Under the pieces are notes generated by a model. The model saw only the letters and a program-made list of their open reading frames with translations, had not been told where the DNA came from and made no database searches. A stretch of DNA of 64,000 nt from Pyxidicoccus sp. MSG2. GTDB lineage: Bacteria; Myxococcota; Myxococcia; Myxococcales; Myxococcaceae. The stretch spans positions 2,046,001-2,110,000 of the forward strand of contig NZ_JAPNKC010000001.1 of assembly GCF_026626705.1 (NCBI RefSeq). Direction: 5' to 3'. The translations under genes and the position numbers were made by a program. The first letter of the stretch is position 1. Each line of letters opens with the position of its first letter. Shown here piece by piece: positions 57,516 through 64,000 of this stretch.

Positions 57516-59393
57516 TCACTGGGGACTGCTGGCCGCGCTCGCCGAGCCCGACGTGGGCAGGGCGCCGTAGTCCAGGACCACCGGCGTGCCCACGGGCGGG
57601 ATGACCACCCGCCGCAGGCCCCGGTCCTTCCACTGCAGCAGCACCAGCGACGGGTCCTCCAGCGGCACGTCGAAGGTGTAGGCCACGCGCTTGATGCCGC
57701 GGGCATCCACCTCCATCACCTTCGCCGTCGCGCCGTCGAGCTTCACCTCGTCGCCCTGCTTCAGCATGAAGCGCTCGCTGCGGTGGACGCGCTCGGAGAG
57801 GGTCTCGAAGTACCGGTCATGCGCCAGCGCCAGCTCCAGCGAGTTGGGCCCCGTCCGGGTGAGCGTGGGCATCTCGACGGCGTAGGACAGCGTCCACCAC
57901 GCCCGGGGCAGCACGTTGCCGCGCGCCCACCACGCAATGGACGTGTAGAGGGACAGGTTCGGGTTCGGCAGCGTCAGCACCGCCACGCGCTGGCCGGGCA
58001 GCGCCGCCACGTCCAGGTCGTGCTTGAGCTGCGCGTAGACGCGCTCCACGCTCCCCGTCATGTGCGCCATGGTGCCGGTGACGGTGTACCAGCCCACCGG
58101 CGCCAGCAGGACGTGCGTGACGGCCAGCAGGCCCGCGACCCCGGTGAGCACGCGCCAGCCCGTGGAGCGCGCCCGGTTGCGCCAGACATGCGTCAGCACC
58201 AGGGAGATGATGGCGGCGGCGCCCACGCTCGGCACCAGCAGCAGCCGGTCGCCCTGGATGGTGGCGGCCACCGGCAGCAGCGCCAGGAAGGCCCCGGCCA
58301 GCAGCCAGCGCGAGTGCCGGCGCTCGTCCTCCGACAGGTACGGCCACACCGCGCGCAGCAGCCCGCCCACCAACGCGGCGGCGAAGAGGCCCACGCCGAT
58401 GACGAACCCATCCCCACCCTCGAACTGGAGGGTGAGCTCCGTGGAGATGCTCAGCAAGAGCCCCCAGAGCATGGCGGGGATGCGCACCGCCGCCACGGCC
58501 AGCCACGCCGCCGGCTGCGACAGCGGGTCCACGTACAGGTCCGAGCCGAAGGAGCCGTAGCCCAGCTTCTTGTAGAGGGCCAGGTAGCCCAGCGCGAGCA
58601 CCGCCGCGGGCGCCACCGACAGCAGCCGCTGCCGCCACGGCCCCTTCGCGCCCAGCAATTCGTAGGCGAGCACATACGCGAGGACGCCCAGCGCCGTCTC
58701 CCCGCCCGCAAGCCCCAGGACATACGCCAGCACCGACAGGGGCGCGGCCCACCGGCGGCCGTGCTCGCGCCACTCCATGTGCAGCCACAGGCCCACCAGC
58801 GCCGGCAGCGTGGCCACCACCGCGTTGCGGTTGCACCACCAGCCCACCGGCGCCGCGTGAGAGTCGTCGATGGCGAAGAGCAGCAGCGCCACGGCCCCCA
58901 CCGCCCCGGCCAGCGTGCGCCGCATCAGCAGCGCGAACACGCCCACCAGCGCCAGGTACCAGAGGATGGAGTGGACGTGGAACGCCGCCGGGTTCTCCCC
59001 GAAGAGGGCCTGGTCCAGCACCATCGTCGCGCTGCTCAGCGGCCGCCAGAAGGCGAGCTTCAGGTCCGGCTGCGTCCACCAGGGGAAGATGCCCTTCTCC
59101 ACCAGCGGCATCGTGATGGCCGGGTCCCCCGGGATGAAGCGGTACAGGTCGAACGCGTGGTTGGCGAGCGGCGCCGGCGGCACCCGCCCCGACAGGATGC
59201 CGAGGTAGATGAAGTCGTCACCGAAGAGCCCCACCTGGAACACCGTCAGCGACATCAGCGCCGCCGCGCCCAGCGCGAGCCAGAAGACTCTCGGCCACAC
59301 CAGCCAGCGATTGACAGGAGAAACCTTCTCTACAGGGGTAACCAGGTTGTCCATCAAGACGAATCTCAACACCAGATGGAGCCGGAAGACCAT
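57516..59393 (-). CDS. Polytopic membrane protein, possibly GT-C glycosyltransferase-like
   Basis: 625 residues (an internal ATG at 59354 would give 612; neither start has a good ribosome binding site). About ten membrane spans cover the first 440 residues (VFWLALGAAALMSLTVFQVG; ILWYLALVGVFALLM; VGAVALLLFAI; LLLVPSVGAAAIISLVL). An acidic FGDDF follows the first span, where GT-C glycosyltransferases keep their catalytic acid. The C-terminal ~170 residues are soluble with beta character. There are no glycan genes around it. The GT-C link is inference from layout; an uncharacterised membrane protein is the safe call. Confidence 0.7.
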   Translation of the reverse strand: MVFRLHLVLRFVLMDNLVTPVEKVSPVNRWLVWPRVFWLALGAAALMSLTVFQVGLFGDDFIYLGILSGRVPPAPLANHAFDLYRFIPGDPAITMPLVEKGIFPWWTQPDLKLAFWRPLSSATMVLDQALFGENPAAFHVHSILWYLALVGVFALLMRRTLAGAVGAVALLLFAIDDSHAAPVGWWCNRNAVVATLPALVGLWLHMEWREHGRRWAAPLSVLAYVLGLAGGETALGVLAYVLAYELLGAKGPWRQRLLSVAPAAVLALGYLALYKKLGYGSFGSDLYVDPLSQPAAWLAVAAVRIPAMLWGLLLSISTELTLQFEGGDGFVIGVGLFAAALVGGLLRAVWPYLSEDERRHSRWLLAGAFLALLPVAATIQGDRLLLVPSVGAAAIISLVLTHVWRNRARSTGWRVLTGVAGLLAVTHVLLAPVGWYTVTGTMAHMTGSVERVYAQLKHDLDVAALPGQRVAVLTLPNPNLSLYTSIAWWARGNVLPRAWWTLSYAVEMPTLTRTGPNSLELALAHDRYFETLSERVHRSERFMLKQGDEVKLDGATAKVMEVDARGIKRVAYTFDVPLEDPSLVLLQWKDRGLRRVVIPPVGTPVVLDYGALPTSGSASAASSPQ

Positions 59394-59534
59394 GTCTGCC
59401 TGGACCTACCTCCCCGCGAGGTCGTGCCGCGGCCGCCCGGGGAAGACGCGCGGCAGGTGGCCGGCCTGGACGGCGCGGGCGCGACACGATGTGCGAGCGG
59501 GCCCCGGAGCCCTGGCCGTGCTACACGCGGGCCC

Positions 59535-60002
59535 ATGCTGCGCTGGCAATGGAAGACCTTCCCGGAGCTGACGCTCGACGAGTTGTACGCACTGCTCGCC
59601 CTGCGGCAGGAGGTGTTCGTGGTGGAGCAGCGCTCCATCTACCAGGACGTGGACGGGCTGGACGGTGCGTCGCTCCACCTGCTCGCGTACGAGGACGTGG
59701 CGGGGGCGCCCTTCCTCGCCGCCTACCTGCGCATCCTGCCCCCGGGCGTGAAGTTCCCCGGCGCGAGCAGCCTGGGCCGCGTGGTGACGTCGCCCCGGGC
59801 GCGTGGACGCGGGCTGGGGCGTGAGGTGGTGGCGCGCGGCCTGTCCCGGCTGGACTCGGACTTCCCGGCGGCGGACGTCCGCATCTCCGCCCAGCACTAC
59901 CTCCAGCGCTTCTACGAGGGCTTCGGCTTCCACGCGGAAGGCGACGTGTACGACGAGGACGGCATCCCCCACATCGAGATGGTCCGCGCCGCCCGTCGCT
60001 GA
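59535..60002 (+). CDS. GNAT-family N-acetyltransferase, ElaA-like
   Basis: 155 residues. ElaA-type GNAT: N-terminal WKTFPELTLDELYALLALRQ, EVFVVEQRSIYQDVDGLD, then acetyl-CoA binding SLGRVVTSPRARGRGLGREV (R-G-R-G-L-G as the pyrophosphate loop), and C-terminal AQHYLQRFYEGFGF. The substrate of ElaA proteins is not established. It is divergent from the membrane-protein gene and followed by the lipoprotein gene 109 bp later. Confidence 0.92.
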   Translation: MLRWQWKTFPELTLDELYALLALRQEVFVVEQRSIYQDVDGLDGASLHLLAYEDVAGAPFLAAYLRILPPGVKFPGASSLGRVVTSPRARGRGLGREVVARGLSRLDSDFPAADVRISAQHYLQRFYEGFGFHAEGDVYDEDGIPHIEMVRAARR

Positions 60003-60111
60003 ACGCGCGCGCCGCCCGCCGCTTGTCGGAGAGCGGCCGTCACGTCAGGCTCCTGCTCCCAACCCGACGGACCGGGGCCCCCAGACCCTGGCGGAGAAGA
60101 GAGAGCCCGAC

Positions 60112-61704
60112 GTGCGTCACGGCCTCGCGATGGGAGCGCTGCTCGCCGTCCTCGCCTCGTCCCAGCTCGCCTGCGTGGTGGGCCCCCGCTTCACCCGCTG
60201 CCCCGCCGAGGGTGGCCGCGCGTGGGTGCGGCTGGACAGCGACCACTACACGCTGGAGACGGACCTGCCGCCCGAGGAGGCGCGCAAGGCGATGGGCGCG
60301 CTGGAGCGCACGCGCGTCGCCATCCTCGCCGCGATGTGGCCCGACGCGCTGGCCCGGCCGATGGCGAAGGTGCGCGTCTACGTCCTCGCGGACCCCGACG
60401 AGTTCGAGGGCCTCTACCCCCGGCGCGTGCGCGCCTTCTTCTTCCGCTCGGAGACCGAGGCCCTCATCGTCCTGCCGGGCCCGCCCGACTCATGGGAGCA
60501 GCGCTTCACGGGGCTGTCGAAGGCCTCGTCCTCGCGGCTCAACCACGAGCTGGCCCACTTCCTGAGCACCTACGCCCTGCTGCGCCAGCCCCGGTGGCTC
60601 TCCGAGGGCCTGGCCGAGTTCCTGGAGACGCTGCGCCTGTCGGAGGACGGAAAGACGGCGGTGGTGGGCGCGCCGCACTTCGAGGCCATTCAGGACATGG
60701 GGGTGCTCCTGAATCGGGTGGTGCGCGCGCGTCCGGAGAAGCGGGACTGGACGATGCAGCGCGTCTTCTCGTGGGACTCCTCGCTGGAGTCGCGCGAGGA
60801 CGACCGGCAGCTGGGCGCCATGTACGCGGCGAGCTGGCTGCTCGTGCACTGGCTCTACCACGAGCGCCCCCGCGAGCTCGCCGCGTACCAGGCCCTGCTG
60901 GCGAAGGGCGTCGCGCCCGACGAGGCCCAGCGGCAGGCGCTGCCCGAGCTGCGCTCCGCCACGCTCGACGCCGTGCTGCTCGACTACCTGAGGAACCGCC
61001 GCTACCGCGAGCACACGGTGCCGGTGCCCACCGTGGGCACGGCCTTCCTGGAAGAGGTCGTCGAGCATGCGGAGGTCCACGCCATCCGCGCGAAGCTGGC
61101 GGCGCTGGGGGCCCACATGGCCCACCGGGAGCCCTTCATCCACAACCGGCGCAAGCTGTCGCAGGACGAGCTGGACGAAGCGCTCCGGTTGGACCCGAAG
61201 GGACTGCCCGCCCTCTCCACGAAGCTGCGCGCGGCGCCCGAGGCCGAGCGGCCCGCCATCGCCCGCGAGGCGGTGGCCGCCCATCCGGACGAGGCCGAGG
61301 CCTGGCTGCTCCTGGCATCCGCGCTGGGAGCGGACGCGACGGCACAGGCAGAGCAGGAGGCGGCCTACAAGAAGGCGCTGGAACTGGAGCCGCGCAGCGC
61401 CCCTGCGGCGACGGGGCTGGCCTGGCTCTACGTCACCCAGGGACGTCTCGCGGAGGCGCTCCCGCTGGTGCAGTGGGCCGTCGCGCTCGCCCCATGGAGC
61501 ACGCAGGCCCTGGACACCTTCGCCATGGTGCTGGCGGGCGGCGGAGCCTGTGACGAAGCCATCCAGACGGAGGAGCGCGCCCTGGAGCTGATCCAGGACG
61601 AGGGAAACCCCGAGGTGGAGAAGGTGCTGCGGGAGCGGCTGGCGGGCCTCACCCACGGCACGCTCTGCACGCCGGCCGCGCCGCGCCCCGACGCGCCACG
61701 CTGA
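60112..61704 (+). CDS. Lipoprotein with HExxH (gluzincin-like) domain and TPR-like repeats
   Basis: 530 residues from GTG 60112, with GAGAG 8 bases upstream; ATG 60130 is an alternative. The N-terminal signal ends in lipobox LAC with Cys21 as the lipidated residue. A zinc-protease-like motif HELAH (His145, Glu146, His149) is followed by SEGLAEFLE, whose Glu could be the third ligand, the order of peptidase MA-like (DUF1570-type) gluzincins. The C-terminal ~180 residues contain TPR-like units (AWLLLASALGADATAQAEQE; AATGLAWLYVTQGRLAEAL; AIQTEERALELIQDEG). Probably an outer-membrane or periplasmic peptidase; its activity is not proven by sequence. Confidence 0.85.
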   Translation: MRHGLAMGALLAVLASSQLACVVGPRFTRCPAEGGRAWVRLDSDHYTLETDLPPEEARKAMGALERTRVAILAAMWPDALARPMAKVRVYVLADPDEFEGLYPRRVRAFFFRSETEALIVLPGPPDSWEQRFTGLSKASSSRLNHELAHFLSTYALLRQPRWLSEGLAEFLETLRLSEDGKTAVVGAPHFEAIQDMGVLLNRVVRARPEKRDWTMQRVFSWDSSLESREDDRQLGAMYAASWLLVHWLYHERPRELAAYQALLAKGVAPDEAQRQALPELRSATLDAVLLDYLRNRRYREHTVPVPTVGTAFLEEVVEHAEVHAIRAKLAALGAHMAHREPFIHNRRKLSQDELDEALRLDPKGLPALSTKLRAAPEAERPAIAREAVAAHPDEAEAWLLLASALGADATAQAEQEAAYKKALELEPRSAPAATGLAWLYVTQGRLAEALPLVQWAVALAPWSTQALDTFAMVLAGGGACDEAIQTEERALELIQDEGNPEVEKVLRERLAGLTHGTLCTPAAPRPDAPR

Positions 61705-61839
61705 CCCGCCAGCAGCCCCCGCCTCGCGAGGCCGGAGCCCATGCGGCCAGGGCAGGCACCCTCCGGGACAGCTCGCCAATGCCCCGCATCACCGCCAGCG
61801 TGCCACTGCGGGCGCAGGTGCTTGCGACTGGGAGGCTCG

Positions 61840-64000
61840 ATGGCAGACCAGGACAGGACCGTCCTTCCGACGGCGCGCCCCGAGGCCCAGCCCTTTCGCT
61901 GGAGCGAGCTCGACCAGGAGCAGCGGAAGGTGGCCAGCCTCATCCACCAATGGATGGTCAGGTTCGTCGATAGCACCCCCATCGGCCTCCCCGCGCAGGG
62001 CCCCTTCACCTGGCAGGCGGCGGACCTCCAGCGCCCCTCCAACGTCCTGCTCATCCACGGCGGGCGCGGCAGCGGGAAGACGAGCGTGATGCTCACGATG
62101 CTCGAAATCTGGCGCCGCTCCCTCATGGAGGGACTCGAATACCCGGGCGCCGACCGGCCCGCCTGCAATGACGGCCCGAGCGAAGCGGGCGACAAGGAGA
62201 AGGAGCGCTCGCTCAGATACCTCCTGGCGGGGACGCCCTTCGACGACGCGCTGGTCGCGGGCGCGCACCCCGGGTGGATCATCCCCCTCAAGCCCCTGGA
62301 CCTGCAGCCGCTCCCGCAGAGCGCGTCCCTGCTGACCTGGATTGCCAGCCGCATCTTCGAGTTCGCGAGCCTGCTCGAACAGCTCGCGACCGGGACGCTG
62401 GAGGGAGAGGCGCCGCAGCCCATCGCGAGCTGGCATCCCGAGTCCCGGAACGAGGCGCCGTGGCGCAAGCCCTGGCGCGAGTTCGCCACGGCGGCCGCCT
62501 ATGGGTGGGAGAGCAACCTCGACCAGCGCCGGGGGGGCCTGGACCCGGAGGCCTTCGCGGAGGAGCTCACCCAGGCGGAGCGCTCCCGGCACGACGTGGT
62601 CGTCAAGTGGCGGGCCTTCGTGAGCGCGGTCGTCAAGTACGCCCGCCAGCAATTCCCCCGCACCATCGATGGCAAGGCGCGGCTGGTGCTGCCCATCGAC
62701 GACGTGGACATGAACCCCAACCGCTGCGTGGAGGTGCTGGAGCTGGTGCGCTTCCTCTGGCACCCGCAGCTCGTGTTCATGCTGACGGGCCAGTCCCGCC
62801 TGTTCGTCAAGATGCTCCGGGTCTCCTGCCACGGGCTGATGCGCGGAGGGCTCGGCAGCGGCGGCGTCAACCGCAGCGAGTTCCAGTCCCTGGACGCGCG
62901 CCCCTCCGCGCACGAGCTCGCCGTGCAGGCGTATGACCGGGTCATCCCTCCCGGACAGCGCTTCTCGCTCGCGTCCCTGGCGCCGGACGTGCGCCTCCAT
63001 CACCTCCTCCGCCTCCTCCACGCGACGCTGTTCAATGCGGAGCCGACATCCGACGAGAAGCCCGGCGAGAAACCGCCCGTCGAGCAATGGCTGGAAAAGA
63101 TAGGGGGCCAGTACAAGCACCTCGGCGCCTTCCTGGGCCGGTTCCACGCCCATCCCCACCTGCAGGTGGCGCTTCCCCAGTACTTCCGGCGCCTGCGCAA
63201 CCTCGAGCAGGCCCTGGTGAGGGAGACCGCCAAGAACGAGAAGCTGACGCAGCCGGAGCTGGCCTATGTCCTCTGGCACGACGCCATCGAGAACCAGGCC
63301 TTCTCCCGCCTGTCCGACCGGGGCCTGCGGCATGCCGTCCAGTTCCCGCTCGTCAGCGATGATGGCCGCACCTGGAAGCACAAGCTGCGGGTGGCGTTGA
63401 ACGCTCCCATCCGGCAGCGAGGCCACCTCCACTCCCGTCACCTCCGCGCGCTGCGGGACGTCAACCTGCGCTACGAGTTCAGCACCGCCACCGACTTCGC
63501 CTGGAAGGTCCGCGGGGACTTCCCACGCGAAGTCCCGGACCACCTGACGGCGTTGCTCCTCCTGGCCATCGACGTCGCGGCCGACGCCGAGGACGCGGTG
63601 GAGTGCCGACCCGAGCTGGAAGGGCGGTTCCAGTTGGATGGGCTCGTCGCCCCGCACGTGCGGGTCCTCGTTCCGGTGGAGTTCGCCTTCGGGGTTCTTC
63701 ACGTGCCGTTCAGCTGGCCCACGCCGGACTGGGTCGGCGCCAGACATGCCGCGTACTTCAACGCGTACTGGAACCAGGGGCTGAGCGCCGCGCTGGCCCG
63801 GGGAAAGGAGAAGCGGAAGAAGAAGAAGACGGAGCAGGGGCAGGAACTGGAGGAACTGCTCGCCCTCTTCCTGCGCGGCATCCTGTGGGCACACCAGGAC
63901 CTCCGCGAGCCGGAGGAGGCGCCCGGTGCCTGGCAGGACCGGCTGGAGGACTGCACCCGCGCGCACGAGAGCCTCGAGTCGAACGCGTCGCGGACCGTGC
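61840..64000 (+). CDS. Large P-loop NTPase, KAP/STAND-like, 3' truncated by window edge
   Basis: The frame is open for 720 codons from ATG 61840 (GGAGG at 61831-61835) to the window edge without a stop. Walker A is GGRGSGKT (residues 74-81, Lys80); Walker B is LVLPIDDVDMN (Asp287, Asp288), with the double acidic pattern of KAP-type ATPases, followed by the sensor-like LVFMLTGQSRLF. Between them is a ~200-residue insertion with no recognised motif. A Lys-rich stretch (GKEKRKKKKTEQ) lies near residue 660. There are no membrane spans in the visible part. KAP and STAND NTPases are frequent in phage defence, but family and role remain uncertain until the missing C-terminus is seen. Confidence 0.8.
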   Translation, partial: MADQDRTVLPTARPEAQPFRWSELDQEQRKVASLIHQWMVRFVDSTPIGLPAQGPFTWQAADLQRPSNVLLIHGGRGSGKTSVMLTMLEIWRRSLMEGLEYPGADRPACNDGPSEAGDKEKERSLRYLLAGTPFDDALVAGAHPGWIIPLKPLDLQPLPQSASLLTWIASRIFEFASLLEQLATGTLEGEAPQPIASWHPESRNEAPWRKPWREFATAAAYGWESNLDQRRGGLDPEAFAEELTQAERSRHDVVVKWRAFVSAVVKYARQQFPRTIDGKARLVLPIDDVDMNPNRCVEVLELVRFLWHPQLVFMLTGQSRLFVKMLRVSCHGLMRGGLGSGGVNRSEFQSLDARPSAHELAVQAYDRVIPPGQRFSLASLAPDVRLHHLLRLLHATLFNAEPTSDEKPGEKPPVEQWLEKIGGQYKHLGAFLGRFHAHPHLQVALPQYFRRLRNLEQALVRETAKNEKLTQPELAYVLWHDAIENQAFSRLSDRGLRHAVQFPLVSDDGRTWKHKLRVALNAPIRQRGHLHSRHLRALRDVNLRYEFSTATDFAWKVRGDFPREVPDHLTALLLLAIDVAADAEDAVECRPELEGRFQLDGLVAPHVRVLVPVEFAFGVLHVPFSWPTPDWVGARHAAYFNAYWNQGLSAALARGKEKRKKKKTEQGQELEELLALFLRGILWAHQDLREPEEAPGAWQDRLEDCTRAHESLESNASRTV

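Overview
The window is high-GC DNA with dense gene packing, very long modular NRPS genes and lipoprotein/cell-wall hydrolase genes. This fits a myxobacterium of the Myxococcus/Corallococcus type; that placement is inference from style and protein families, not from a marker gene.

Bases 2-30878 are nonribosomal peptide synthetase (NRPS) sequence. The window opens inside an NRPS gene (last bit of an A domain, then T-C-A-T-C-A-T-TE) that ends at 7618. A second NRPS starts at 7789 with a C domain. It reads as seven C-A-T modules plus its own TE, but is split by a one-base frameshift near 23570, inside the fifth carrier domain. No epimerase, methyltransferase, PKS domain, MbtH or exporter is visible. 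Five of the nine complete A domains share an identical 59-bp start, and other long identical tracts link the two genes, so the region has been reshaped by module duplication or gene conversion. One A domain lacks the usual substrate-binding Asp. An FMN-dependent alpha-hydroxy-acid oxidase follows at 30991 and could supply an arylglycine precursor.

Bases 32215-38314 look like an accessory/defence patch: two paralogous Uma2-type nucleases whose upstream regions are also duplicated, an SRPBCC protein, a SUKH (SMI1/KNR4) protein, and a two-gene McrBC type IV restriction system whose McrB carries an EVE-like domain.

Bases 38400-47332 form a complete sulfate-assimilation operon: cysH (APS-reductase type), siroheme synthesis (precorrin-2 dehydrogenase and SUMT), cysD, cysN, cysJ and cysI, mostly with overlapping start/stop codons. 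Its ~500-bp leader has two terminator-like hairpins and an untracked, very Cys-rich short ORF just before the second hairpin. This is the arrangement expected of a cysteine-sensing transcription attenuator.

Bases 47333-61704 hold assorted single genes: a methyltransferase; a three-copy 20-bp palindrome array; an autoregulated-looking arsR-SRPBCC pair; a LysM/C39-like/PG-binding/SLT wall hydrolase; an unknown protein; an aldehyde dehydrogenase; a sirtuin; an M48 membrane protease; a polytopic membrane protein; a GNAT protein; and a lipoprotein with an HExxH motif and TPR-like repeats. A large P-loop NTPase starts at 61840 and runs off the right edge.
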